Of a stretch of 64,000 bases of DNA, positions 44,114 to 53,092 are shown piece by piece. The notes under the pieces were generated by a model that did no database searches, was not told where the DNA came from, and saw nothing but the letters and a program-made list of their open reading frames with translations. The position numbers were made by a program, and so were the translations under genes. The stretch is from CAWUEX02 sp963921305. GTDB taxonomy: Bacteria; Pseudomonadota; Alphaproteobacteria; Rhodospirillales; Rhodospirillaceae. Location: positions 1,736,001 to 1,800,000 of the forward strand of contig CAWUEX030000002.1 of the NCBI GenBank assembly GCA_963921305.4. Reading direction: 5' to 3'. The first letter of the stretch is position 1, and each line of letters begins with the position of its first letter.

Positions 44114-45352
44114 ATGTTCAAAGCACTGGACATCTATCTTCTCAGGCAGATCATGCCGACACTGCTGGTGACCCTGCTGGTGGCGGCGGTGATCCTTTTG
44201 CTTGAGCGCATGCTGCGTCTACTCGACATCGCTGTCGGCAACGGTGTGTCGACGCTGGTCGTGTTCCAGATGCTGTTCAACCTGATTCCGCACTACATCG
44301 GCCTGGCTCTGCCGGCGGCGCTGTTTCTCGGTGTGTTGCTGGCCTTTCGCAAGCTGTCGTCGCAGTCGGAGCTGGACGCCATTCAATCCTCCGGCATCGG
44401 GTTGAGCCGCTTCATTCGCTCGGCGGTGATTCTCGGTCTCCTGATGATGATGGTGAACCTCATCCTGGTTGGGTATCTGCAGCCGTTCAGCCGTTACGCT
44501 TACCGCGCGCTTCTGTTCAACGTCACCAGCGGAGTCTTGGAGAGCGGTATCGGTGAAGGCGTGTTCATGGATTTGCCCAACAGCTACACGCTGCGGGTTC
44601 AAGAATCCCGTGGCGCGGGTCGCGAGCTCTACGGCGTTTTCGCACATCAACAGAAAGAAGACGGCACCATCGTCACCCTAACGGCCAAACGCGGCCAGTT
44701 GGTCACCGGCTCGGCAGAGCAGGCCACCAGTCTGCGTCTGTACCAGGGCAATCGCTCAGAATGGTCGCCCGGAGCGACCACCGCCGATACGGTGAGTTTC
44801 GATGTCTTTGATTGGCCGCTCAATCTGGAGGAGCTGGTGCGCTTCCGGATGCGCGGGGGCGACGAGCGTGAGCTGACGATCAGCGAGCTGTTGCGCGGCT
44901 ACATCAATAACATGAACGCGGGCAAGACCGGCACGCGCGGTGCGACGACCAATGCCCAGGCGCCGCCTGAAGCGCGGGTGCCGCCGTCTGCGGTGGCGGC
45001 GGAGCTGCATGGGCGCATCGTGTTCTCCTTATCGATTTTGTTCTTGCCGATGCTGGCTGCGCCGCTCGGCATCATGACCCATCGCGCCAGTAAGTCCTTC
45101 GGGCTCGTGCTTGGTTTGCTCACGCTGGTCGTCTACCACAAGATTCTGGAATTCAGCGAAGCCTACGCCACCGTTGGCGGTGTCGCGCCCGAACCGGCGT
45201 TGTGGGTACCGTTTGCCTTGTTCATTGCTGGAACGACGTATCTGTTCCAAAAAACCGAAGTGGTCGCCGGCGCGACACCCATGCAGCGTCTCGAAGACAG
45301 ATGGACCGACCTCACGTCCAGCCTCAAACGTCTGTTTCGTCCGAAGCGCTAA
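44114..45352 (+). CDS. LptF-type permease in the sphingolipid locus
   Basis: A 412-aa LptF/LptG (YjgP/YjgQ) permease: three N-terminal transmembrane helices (start ALDIYLLRQIMPTLLVTLL), a periplasmic beta-jellyroll (about 130-300) and three C-terminal helices (LSILFLPMLAAPLGI onward). The region around residues 265-300 is a Pro/Ala-rich insertion, which makes it longer than E. coli LptF. It is 2 bases from the next permease gene. No lptD or surA is next to it, unlike the usual LPS pair, so it may move sphingolipid instead of LPS and share LptB. Confidence 0.88.
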   Translation: MFKALDIYLLRQIMPTLLVTLLVAAVILLLERMLRLLDIAVGNGVSTLVVFQMLFNLIPHYIGLALPAALFLGVLLAFRKLSSQSELDAIQSSGIGLSRFIRSAVILGLLMMMVNLILVGYLQPFSRYAYRALLFNVTSGVLESGIGEGVFMDLPNSYTLRVQESRGAGRELYGVFAHQQKEDGTIVTLTAKRGQLVTGSAEQATSLRLYQGNRSEWSPGATTADTVSFDVFDWPLNLEELVRFRMRGGDERELTISELLRGYINNMNAGKTGTRGATTNAQAPPEARVPPSAVAAELHGRIVFSLSILFLPMLAAPLGIMTHRASKSFGLVLGLLTLVVYHKILEFSEAYATVGGVAPEPALWVPFALFIAGTTYLFQKTEVVAGATPMQRLEDRWTDLTSSLKRLFRPKR

Positions 45353-45354
45353 TC

Positions 45355-46431
45355 ATGATTCTGTCCTGGTATCTCACCAAAGCGTATCTCACACGCTTCT
45401 TCGCGCTGTTGTTCGGCTTGGTCGTGTTCCTGCAGATGCTCGATCTGCTGGCCACCGCCGACGCCGTATTGGAAGGTGGCGGCGCGCCGGTCGACGCGCT
45501 CAGCCGCTACATCATGCTGCGCGTCCCGTCGATCATCGAAACCGTGGCGCCGCTCGCCGGATTGCTCGGCGGCCTCACGGCGCTGGTCGTGCTGGCTCGC
45601 AACAGCGAGATCATCGCCATGCGCGCTGCGGGCCGGTCCGTGTTGAGTCTCATCGGCGGTCTGGTTGTCGTCGGACTCGTGCTGGCCGCGATCCTGTTCG
45701 TTTTCTCCGACCGCGTGGTCGTGCGCTTCAACGCGGAACTCGAGGACTGGAAGAGCACGGGCTACAAACCAGGCGGGGAAATCATCGACGGCAGTGAAGC
45801 CTGGGTCATCGAAGGCGATACCATCATCCGTGTCGGCCATGTGCTGCGCAACGGCGCGGTGCTGAACGACATCCGTCTGTTCCGGCAAAGCGACACGGCG
45901 GCGGTGGATGACATCATCAACATTCGTCTGGCCATTTGGGAGAACGGCGCCTGGAACCTGTTCGAGGTCGAGCGGGTCGGCGGCGATCCCAATGTCACTG
46001 ATCTGCCGGCCGAAGGCTCGGTGTGGGACACCCAATTCACGCCTGAGGACTTCAACAAGTTGGCCAATCCGCCCAGCGAGCTGACCTTCGATGAGCTTGA
46101 ACACTACGTGCGCGAACTCGCGCTCGGCACTCGGCCTGCCTACTACTACGACACCTGGCTGCAGCGGAAGCTGGCCGGTCCGGTGGTGCTGGCGCTGATG
46201 CCGCTGCTGGCTGCCATCGCCGCCTTCGCCCATCACCGCCAAGGCAGTGCGGTGATGGTTGTCGTCTACGGCATTACGCTGGGCTTTGTTTTTATCGTGA
46301 CCGACAATCTCATGCTCGCCATGGGCCAGTTCGGCACTTTGCCGCCGGTTATGGCGGCTTGGCTGCCCTTGGCGCTGTTCGGCACCATTGGGCTGTGGAT
46401 TGTGATAAACTTAGAGAATCGGGGCGCTTAG
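45355..46431 (+). CDS. LptG-type permease in the sphingolipid locus
   Basis: A 358-aa partner of the preceding gene, also YjgP/YjgQ family: N-terminal helices (LTKAYLTRFFALLFGLVVFL, then APLAGLLGGLTALVVLARN with the conserved EIIAMRAAG coupling segment), jellyroll, then C-terminal helices. The coupling motif indicates an interaction with an LptB-type ATPase. The ATG at 45355 is used; a longer frame from 45202 lies inside the previous gene. Confidence 0.88.
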   Translation: MILSWYLTKAYLTRFFALLFGLVVFLQMLDLLATADAVLEGGGAPVDALSRYIMLRVPSIIETVAPLAGLLGGLTALVVLARNSEIIAMRAAGRSVLSLIGGLVVVGLVLAAILFVFSDRVVVRFNAELEDWKSTGYKPGGEIIDGSEAWVIEGDTIIRVGHVLRNGAVLNDIRLFRQSDTAAVDDIINIRLAIWENGAWNLFEVERVGGDPNVTDLPAEGSVWDTQFTPEDFNKLANPPSELTFDELEHYVRELALGTRPAYYYDTWLQRKLAGPVVLALMPLLAAIAAFAHHRQGSAVMVVVYGITLGFVFIVTDNLMLAMGQFGTLPPVMAAWLPLALFGTIGLWIVINLENRGA

Positions 46432-46537
46432 GCTGCCTCATAGACGCTCCGCTGGCTGTTACACGGGTTGTTTTTCCGCCTCCGTGCGTTAGATAACACC
46501 CATCTCCCAAGCCCCGGAGCCAAAGACAGGACACGTT

Positions 46538-47350
46538 ATGGCGCTCAAGATCGGCTTTTGGTCCGACCGCGACTATCACCTGGATCGCATGAACCTGCGT
46601 GAGCTCGCGGCTGCGTACTTTCAGTACTACGCCATTGCGGCCTATTTCGCGCTGGCGGCGCTGACGGGTGCCTACGCCCTGTGGGCGCTGTCCCAGGGTC
46701 AGGCCACCTGGACCGGTCTGGGTCTCGCTGCCCTCGCCACTGTCCTGATCTACCCGCTGGTGTGGTACGTGCTGCATCGCTGGGTGCTGCATTCCCAGTG
46801 GATGTGGAAGTTCAAGGCCACTGCACCGGTATGGAAACGTATTCACTACGATCACCATTCCGATCCCAACAATCTCCGGGTGCTGTTCGGCGCGCTGTAC
46901 ACCACACTGCCGACCGTTGCGCTTGCCACGGTGCCCGTGGGCTATGCGCTAGCCGGATGGCCCGGTGCGGCGATGGCCTTGTGCACCGGCGTGCTGCAAA
47001 CCTGTTTTTACGAATTCATCCACTGCATTCAGCATCTCGGGTACGCGCCGCAGTGGGGCTGGGTCAAGCGCGTCAAGAAGCTGCACATGGCCCACCACTT
47101 CCACAACGAGACCGGCAACTTCGGCATCACCAACTATCTGTGGGACCGCGTGCTCGGCACTATGTACGAGCAGATCAAGCAGAAGCCGCGCTCGGCCACT
47201 GTGTTCAATCTGGGCTACGACGAAGAGGTGGCGAAAGACTATCCCTACGTCGCCAAGCTGACTCCCAACTGGCCCCATGTGGCCAATCCGGTGCACCGCC
47301 AGCGGGCCGAAGAGGCGGACGCTGCCGACGGCGAGCTCGCACCCTCGTAA
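46538..47350 (+). CDS. Fatty acid hydroxylase / sterol desaturase family enzyme
   Basis: Membrane di-iron hydroxylase of 270 aa. The histidine clusters are HRWVLH, HYDHH, HCIQH and HMAHHFH, the full set of the family. Transmembrane helices lie around residues 30-75 and 115-145. Placed between the permease pair and the bCerS-like gene, it probably hydroxylates the sphingoid base or the N-acyl chain of the ceramide; the position cannot be told from sequence. Confidence 0.88.
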   Translation: MALKIGFWSDRDYHLDRMNLRELAAAYFQYYAIAAYFALAALTGAYALWALSQGQATWTGLGLAALATVLIYPLVWYVLHRWVLHSQWMWKFKATAPVWKRIHYDHHSDPNNLRVLFGALYTTLPTVALATVPVGYALAGWPGAAMALCTGVLQTCFYEFIHCIQHLGYAPQWGWVKRVKKLHMAHHFHNETGNFGITNYLWDRVLGTMYEQIKQKPRSATVFNLGYDEEVAKDYPYVAKLTPNWPHVANPVHRQRAEEADAADGELAPS

Positions 47351-47382
47351 TATTCGTAACACCACCGCGCTGTTCATCCTTC

Positions 47383-48534
47383 ATGACTGAGTCCGATATC
47401 ACCGTCCGACCGGTTCACAGCCGCGCGGACCGCGAGGTGTTTCTCTCCCTGCCGGAGATTTGCCTCGGTGATGATCCCGTCTGGGTGCCGCCGCTCAAGA
47501 TGATGGTGCGCGATCAGCTCAACCCGAAAAAGAACCCCTGGTTCACGCATGGCGAAGCGCAGCTGTTTGTCGCCGAGCGCAACGGCGCGCCGCTCGGGCG
47601 CATTTCGGCGCAGATCGACCGTACCCATTTGGATATGCGGGGCGACGCCACCGGCTTTTTCGGGTTCTTTGATTGTATTAATGAACAACCCATTGCCGAT
47701 GCGCTGTTCACCGCCGCCGCCGAGTGGCTGAAAGCGAAAGGCATGCAACGCGTGCGCGGCCCGTTCAGCCTTAACATCAACGAAGAGTCGGGGCTTCTGG
47801 TCGAAGGCTTCGAGAGCCCGCCGCGCATGATGATGGGCCACGCCAAACCCTATTACCAAAAGCTGGTCGAAGCTGCGGGCTTCGCCCAGGTGCGCGATTT
47901 GCTCGCCTACCTGACCCCCATGGATACCGCTCTGCCCTACAAGCACCTCAAGCTGCTCGAGCGTTCGATTGACCGCAATCCCGGTCTGCAGTTCCGTCAC
48001 CTCGACCCCGCCCGCTACGACCGTGACATCAAGATCCTCGTCGATTTGTTCAACGCCGCCTGGGCTGAGAACTGGGGCTATGTGCCTTTGACCGAGGCCG
48101 ACGCCGCCCGCATGGCGAAGGAGCTCAAACCCATTCTGATTCCCGAGCTGGTATGGTTCGCATTTTACGAAGGCGAGCCTGCGGCCATGGCGGTCGCCCT
48201 GCCGGACCTCAATGAAATGATCGCCGACATGAACGGCAGTTTGCTGCCCACAAACTGGGCTAAACTTGCGTGGCGCATCGCCACCCGCCGCACGTGGTCG
48301 TCGCGCACCCGCGTTCCGCTCATGGGCGTCGCGCCGAGGTTTAAGCAGAAATCCCTCGGCTCGGTGCTCGCCCTGTTGGTGATCGGCTCGATCCGCCGCG
48401 AGTCACTGAAGCTGAACTTGCCCATTTGCGAGATGAGCTGGGTGCTGGAAGACAACGCGCCGACCCGCCATTCCATCGAATCCATCGGCGGGCGCATCTA
48501 CAAGACCTACCGCGTGTACGAGAAAGCTCTCTAG
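47383..48534 (+). CDS. bCerS-like N-acyltransferase (probable bacterial ceramide synthase)
   Basis: A 383-aa GNAT-fold protein with no signal peptide visible. Conserved-looking blocks are DDPVWVPPLKMMV near the N-terminus, FFGFFDCIN, GPFSLNINEESGLLVEGF and a C-terminal EMSWVLEDN segment. Proteins of this size and pattern include the Caulobacter bacterial ceramide synthase bCerS, which N-acylates the sphingoid base. Context with spt, cerR and a hydroxylase supports this. The same superfamily also has hypothetical members, so function is inferred. ATG 47383 follows the hydroxylase stop by 32 bases. Confidence 0.75.
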   Translation: MTESDITVRPVHSRADREVFLSLPEICLGDDPVWVPPLKMMVRDQLNPKKNPWFTHGEAQLFVAERNGAPLGRISAQIDRTHLDMRGDATGFFGFFDCINEQPIADALFTAAAEWLKAKGMQRVRGPFSLNINEESGLLVEGFESPPRMMMGHAKPYYQKLVEAAGFAQVRDLLAYLTPMDTALPYKHLKLLERSIDRNPGLQFRHLDPARYDRDIKILVDLFNAAWAENWGYVPLTEADAARMAKELKPILIPELVWFAFYEGEPAAMAVALPDLNEMIADMNGSLLPTNWAKLAWRIATRRTWSSRTRVPLMGVAPRFKQKSLGSVLALLVIGSIRRESLKLNLPICEMSWVLEDNAPTRHSIESIGGRIYKTYRVYEKAL

Positions 48535-48541
48535 CCACTGT

Positions 48542-49060
48542 TCACGGCACGGGCTGGGCATACATTTTCGTCATCACAGAGAACCCTGCCTTCTCATACA
48601 GACGCGCGGCGACAATGTTGAAGGCGTAGACGTTCAAAACGATGCGGTCCGCGGCCCGGGCCGCGCTCCAGGTTTTCACCCGGTCCAACAGCATCCGCCC
48701 GAGGCCCCGCCGCCGCCACGCTTCGCTCACCACAACCACTTCAATCCGGACGACCCGGTTGGCCGCATGCACGCGGCCTTCTGGACGATCCAGCACGTGC
48801 GCATCAACCAGACCGGCGATCACATCCGTGCCGTCCTTCAAGCGCACCACTGCCACGTCCAGCAAACAGTCGGGATCACGCAGCCTGGCGGTGAAGTCCT
48901 GTTCTGCCGGACGGGCCCGGTCCGGTGGTTTGATCAGGTCCGGCAGGGCGTCGTGATGGACTGAGTCCGCCTCGGCCAGCAGCGCCGCATAGGCGTTGAA
49001 CTCGTCGCCGCGCAGGCGCCGGAGGAACACCTCTTTGATATCGATCCTGTCCTTGCTCAT
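48542..49060 (-). CDS. GNAT family N-acetyltransferase
   Basis: A 172-aa acetyltransferase with the acetyl-CoA motif VSEAWRRRGLGRMLLDR (about residues 111-127) and the late AARLYEKAGF motif. Substrate unknown. It is convergent with the bCerS-like gene (7-base gap). An intrinsic-terminator-like hairpin lies about 90 bases upstream of its start on the same strand. Confidence 0.88.
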   Translation of the reverse strand: MSKDRIDIKEVFLRRLRGDEFNAYAALLAEADSVHHDALPDLIKPPDRARPAEQDFTARLRDPDCLLDVAVVRLKDGTDVIAGLVDAHVLDRPEGRVHAANRVVRIEVVVVSEAWRRRGLGRMLLDRVKTWSAARAADRIVLNVYAFNIVAARLYEKAGFSVMTKMYAQPVP

Positions 49061-49150
49061 TTCCGTCCGTCCTTTTCCGAGCCTGATCGGGACGGCCGTC
49101 TGACGGGGCGGGGATTTTCAGGCCCAAGTCTCGGTTTGAAGTCAGGCCAT

Positions 49151-49175
49151 AAAAAAAGCCGCCTTCCCAGGCGGC
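49151..49175 (-). terminator. Intrinsic terminator, minus strand, not assigned to a gene
   Basis: On the minus strand a 7-base perfect stem (GCCGCCT and AGGCGGC around a 4-base loop) is followed directly by seven T residues. This is a textbook Rho-independent terminator. No minus-strand gene ends here: the next upstream gene on that strand ends at 50155, beyond a plus-strand gene. It may end a small RNA or attenuate the GNAT gene. Apart from this the 284-base gap holds only a weak TAACC/GGTTA dyad near 49260. Confidence 0.75.
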
Positions 49176-49344
49176 CATGGGTGCACACGCACGTGAAAGC
49201 CGCCGGTCAGCCGGTTGCTCTAAAATAGTAGAAATAGAATTGTGCCTGCGCGTTCATAACCTTTGGTTACAGTTTTCGACTCAGACTGGCAACCCGGGAT
49301 TCCTTCATAGACTTCAAGGGCAATTGTCCGTACAAATCGCGGCC

Positions 49345-50151
49345 ATGGAAGACATCCTGATCCCGCTGCTCATCCGCATGCTGGTGACTGCGGCGGTTGT
49401 GGTCGCGGCCACCGCTGCGGCGGAGCGCGCAGGGCCTTTCTACGGCGCGCTGATCGGGGCCTTTCCCACCTCCGCCGGACCGGCCTACGTCATGCTGGCG
49501 CTGAAGGAAGATGCTGCCTTCGTCGCGGCGAGTGCGGTGGCCAGTATGGCCAGCATGGCGGCCATCGCGCCGTTTGTGACGGTGATGGTGTGGCTCGCCC
49601 CGCGTACCAACATCTGGGCGACCGTCGCCGCTGCGCTGGTGGCGTGGACCGCTTTCGCCGTGCCCATCAGCCAGATCGCCTGGACTCCCGTTACCGCGCT
49701 TCTGGCCAACGTTATTGTTTACCCGGCCTGTTTCTGGCTCACCCGCAACATGGGCCGGCCGCCGGAGACCCAGACCCGTAAAGCCGCACCCTGGTATACC
49801 TTGCCATTGCGCGCGCTTGTGGTTGGGTTGTTCGTCGGTGTGGTCGTTACGGCCTCGCAAGCGCTGGGGCCGGTGGGGACGGGGTTGGGCGCGGTCTTTC
49901 CCATCGTCTTTCTGTGCCTGACCGTGATTCTCCATCTCAGCCTGGGTGGGGCTGCTGCCGCGGCGACCATGCACAGCGCCATGCGCGTGGTGTTCGGCAT
50001 GGTGTTCGCGCTCATGGGCATGCACTACGGTGTGGTGGCGTACGGCAGCGCGATCGGCCTCAGCATCGGATTGGCGATGTCAGTTGCTTGGGCGCTCTTG
50101 TTGATCGTGTTTTATCCGGCGCGCGAAAAAATCCGCGCCGCGATCAAGTAG
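49345..50151 (+). CDS. Integral membrane protein of unknown function
   Basis: A 268-aa, very hydrophobic protein with about eight predicted transmembrane helices (for example MLVTAAVVVAATAAAE, VASMASMAAIAPFVTVMVW). A GALIGAFPTSAGPAYVMLAL segment near residue 35 is the most distinctive stretch. ATG 49345 is preferred over a frame from 49177 that would add a basic, non-hydrophobic leader. Family not recognised; a transporter is possible. Confidence 0.7.
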   Translation: MEDILIPLLIRMLVTAAVVVAATAAAERAGPFYGALIGAFPTSAGPAYVMLALKEDAAFVAASAVASMASMAAIAPFVTVMVWLAPRTNIWATVAAALVAWTAFAVPISQIAWTPVTALLANVIVYPACFWLTRNMGRPPETQTRKAAPWYTLPLRALVVGLFVGVVVTASQALGPVGTGLGAVFPIVFLCLTVILHLSLGGAAAAATMHSAMRVVFGMVFALMGMHYGVVAYGSAIGLSIGLAMSVAWALLLIVFYPAREKIRAAIK

Positions 50152-50154
50152 AAA

Positions 50155-50673
50155 TTAAGCCGGACGGTACGTCAGCCGCACCACCCCGTCGGCGAACACG
50201 TCGTTGCCGGCCAGCGTCATGTTCACCAGCGTCGCGCCGCCGTCGAACAGCGGCACGCCGTCACCCAGGATCACCGGCATGACGAACAGATCGATCTCAT
50301 CGACCTTGCCTGCGTCCAAAAACAGCCGGTGCACCTCACCGCCGCCGACCACCCACACATCGCCGTCGTCCTCATCCAGCAGGTCGAGCCGGGTGATCAG
50401 GGAATCGCCGTCAGGTACCAACTTGGCATGGCCGTATTCGGTGTTGAGCCGGTTGCGCGACAGCACGTAGGCGCGCTTGCCCTCATAGGGCCATTGGCCG
50501 TTGGCGCGGGTGACGTCGTAGGTCTTGCGCCCCATCACCACCGCACCGACGGAGCCGATGAAGTCGTTGTAGCCGTAATCGCCCTCGAAACGGTCAAGGA
50601 ACGCGACACTGCCGTCCGGCGCGGCGAGAAAGCCGTCCATCGACACGGCGCAGAAGAAACGGATCTTGGGCAT
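50155..50673 (-). CDS. RibD C-terminal/dihydrofolate reductase-like protein
   Basis: A 172-aa reductase-fold protein with the usual N-terminus (FFCAVSMDGFLA), GAVVMGRKTYDV and the NADPH-side VWVVGGGEVHRLFLDAG. Members of this group are annotated as dihydrofolate reductase family but rarely reduce dihydrofolate. It lies 6 bases after the molybdoenzyme gene on the same strand and is probably co-transcribed. Confidence 0.88.
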   Translation of the reverse strand: MPKIRFFCAVSMDGFLAAPDGSVAFLDRFEGDYGYNDFIGSVGAVVMGRKTYDVTRANGQWPYEGKRAYVLSRNRLNTEYGHAKLVPDGDSLITRLDLLDEDDGDVWVVGGGEVHRLFLDAGKVDEIDLFVMPVILGDGVPLFDGGATLVNMTLAGNDVFADGVVRLTYRPA

Positions 50674-50679
50674 GGTGAT

Positions 50680-53016
50680 CTAACGCCTCACCACCACCGG
50701 AGGTTCAAAAACTTTCACCGGCGGTGCATCACCCTCAAACTTCTCGGCTTCGATCAAGCAAGTGTGGGCGCTGGTGCCTTGGGCGATGTTCGAGGTGCCT
50801 GCGTCACGGGTCAGCACATTGGGATTGCCGTGGACGCACAGCGCGCCGATCTCGCCCGGCGTCGCCGGGTCGTACCACGCGCCCGTCGGCAGTTGCACCA
50901 CGCCCGGCCGCACTTTGTCGGTCACCACCGCGCCGGTCAGACATTCGCCACGGTCATTGAACAGGCGCACGATGTCGCCGTCGGCAATACCGCGGGCCGC
51001 GGCGTCATCGGGATGCATCCACAGCGGCTCGCGGCCATTCACTTTGGAGGCTTGGGCACAGCCGCCGTTGTCGTATTGCGAATGCAGCCGTGTCGCCGGC
51101 TGGTTGGACATCAGGTGCAGCGGGTAGGTCTGTGCCATCGCGCCGCCGAGCCACTCACTCGGTGCGTGCCACACCGCGTGGCCGGGTTGGTCGGGATCGT
51201 TCCACCCGGCGATCTCGGCGGAGAACAATTCCAGCTTGCCCGACGGCGTGTTCAGCGGATGCGCGTCCGGGTTGGTGCGGAAGTCCTCGAACAACGTGCG
51301 CTCCGGCCGCCACGGCCACTCCAGCATGCCGTCCTGCCAGAAGGTGTCGAAGTCTGGCGTGTTGATGCCGAGCTTGGCAGCGCGCTCACACGTGGTGTCA
51401 TACAGCCAGCGCACCCACTCCATCTCGCTGCGGTTTTCCGTAAAGGCCTCTTTCAGACCGGTGCGTTGCGCCAGGCCCTTGAAGATGTCGTGATCGGAGC
51501 GCTGTTCGCCCGGCGGGTCGGCGGCCTTGTGCATGGCCATCAGCTGCACGGAGAGGCCCGACGCGGTGACGTCGTTGCGCTCCAGCGTCGTCGTCACCGG
51601 CAGCACGATATCGGCGTGGCGCGCCATCGGGTTCCACCACGCCTCGTTGGCGATGATGGTCTCCGGCTTGCGCCAGGCGCGCAGCATTTTGTTGAGGTCT
51701 TGATGGTGGTGAAACGGATTGCCGCCGCACCAGTAAATCATCCGCACATCCGGGTAGGTCAGGGTCTGGCCGTCGTAGCGCACCGTGCCGCCGGGGTTGA
51801 GCAGCATGTCGGCGATGCGCGCCACCGGAATAAACCGCCGCACCGGGTTTTCGCCCTTGGGCAGATGCGCGGGGGCAACCGGGGTGCCCGGTGATCCCAT
51901 GCCCGCCGCCCCGGCATAGGCAAAGCCGAAGCCGCCGCCGGGCAGGCCGATCTGGCCGAGGAGTGCGGCCAGTGTAATCGCCATCCAGTAGGTCTGTTCG
52001 CCATGATCGGCGCGCTGCAGCGACCAGCTCACCGTGATCAGCGTGCGCGCCTGCGCCATCTTGCGCGCCACGGCGCGGATGGTCTCTGCATCCAATTCCG
52101 CAATCTCCGCCGCCCATTCGGCGCTTTTCTCAATCCCGTCTTCGCCGCCCATCACATAGGCCAGCACCGCGTCACCGCCGACACAAAAGCGGTTGAGGAA
52201 CTCTTGGTCGTGCAGGTTTTCGGAAATCAGCGTGTGCGCCAGGCCGAGCATGATCGCGACGTCCGTACCAGGGCGGGCCGCCCACCAGTCTGCTTCAAGA
52301 AAGTCCGCCGCGTCGGCATGGATCGGGCTGACGCTCACCACCTCGACCCCGTTGGCTTTGCAGCGCTGCAGTGCGTCGCGGGCGATGTGCCGTCCCACGC
52401 CGCCGCCGTGCACTTGGCTGTTCTTCAGCGCCAGGCCGCCGAAGGCCACCACCAGCTTGGTGTGATCGGCGATGGTGCCCCAGGTGGTGCTGGCGGTGTA
52501 GCAAACGTCGCCCCAGTTGCCGCACACATGCGGCACAATCACTTCCGCCGCGCCCGACGAATAGGTGTTCATCGAATACGTGTTGCCGCCAAACAAATTG
52601 AGGAACCGGCGCATCTGACTCTGGGCGTGATGAAACCGTCCGGCGCTGGCCCAGCCGTAGGACCCGGCGTAAATGGACTCATTGCCGAAGCTGTCTTTCA
52701 CCCGGGTCAGTTCACCTGCGGCGATGTCGAGCGCTTCGTCCCAGGGCAGCTCGATGAACGGCTGCGCGCCGCGGCCCTCCCCATCGAAGTCGCCACGCTC
52801 ACGGCCCTCAAGCCAGCCTTGGCGCACCATGGGCCGGGGAATGCGCACCGCGTCGTCCAGGGCTTGCGGCATGCCGAGGCCGATGGGTGAGGGATCGGGG
52901 TCGCCGCTGAACGGCTCCAGCGCCGTCACCCGGCCGTTTTCCACCGTGGCCGTATAAGCGCCCCAGTGGGTTGCCGTCGGTACGGAGGTGACGCTGTTCT
53001 TGTGGTCGTCAGGCAT
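50680..53016 (-). CDS. Molybdopterin oxidoreductase, BisC/DMSO reductase family
   Basis: A 778-aa Mo-bisMGD enzyme. The start THWGAYTATVENGRV matches the BisC/TorA/DorA group, and the Mo-ligand Ser should be one of the serines in SMNTYSSGAAEVIVPHV (about residue 150). There is no N-terminal 4Fe-4S Cys motif and no twin-arginine signal, so it should act in the cytoplasm like biotin sulfoxide reductase, reducing an S-oxide or N-oxide. Substrate is not readable from the sequence. It is divergent from a periplasmic VOC gene. Confidence 0.88.
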   Translation of the reverse strand: MPDDHKNSVTSVPTATHWGAYTATVENGRVTALEPFSGDPDPSPIGLGMPQALDDAVRIPRPMVRQGWLEGRERGDFDGEGRGAQPFIELPWDEALDIAAGELTRVKDSFGNESIYAGSYGWASAGRFHHAQSQMRRFLNLFGGNTYSMNTYSSGAAEVIVPHVCGNWGDVCYTASTTWGTIADHTKLVVAFGGLALKNSQVHGGGVGRHIARDALQRCKANGVEVVSVSPIHADAADFLEADWWAARPGTDVAIMLGLAHTLISENLHDQEFLNRFCVGGDAVLAYVMGGEDGIEKSAEWAAEIAELDAETIRAVARKMAQARTLITVSWSLQRADHGEQTYWMAITLAALLGQIGLPGGGFGFAYAGAAGMGSPGTPVAPAHLPKGENPVRRFIPVARIADMLLNPGGTVRYDGQTLTYPDVRMIYWCGGNPFHHHQDLNKMLRAWRKPETIIANEAWWNPMARHADIVLPVTTTLERNDVTASGLSVQLMAMHKAADPPGEQRSDHDIFKGLAQRTGLKEAFTENRSEMEWVRWLYDTTCERAAKLGINTPDFDTFWQDGMLEWPWRPERTLFEDFRTNPDAHPLNTPSGKLELFSAEIAGWNDPDQPGHAVWHAPSEWLGGAMAQTYPLHLMSNQPATRLHSQYDNGGCAQASKVNGREPLWMHPDDAAARGIADGDIVRLFNDRGECLTGAVVTDKVRPGVVQLPTGAWYDPATPGEIGALCVHGNPNVLTRDAGTSNIAQGTSAHTCLIEAEKFEGDAPPVKVFEPPVVVRR

Positions 53017-53092
53017 GCACAGGTTATAGCGGCTCGCGCCCGGGCCGCCTATGCTGGGTCTCGCATTTCACAGAAACCTGATGGAGTTCGTC

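Noticed and set aside
50329..51894. 521-codon open frame opposite the molybdoenzyme
   Set aside because: Low-complexity His/Arg-rich translation with no motif; shadow of a long GC-rich gene.
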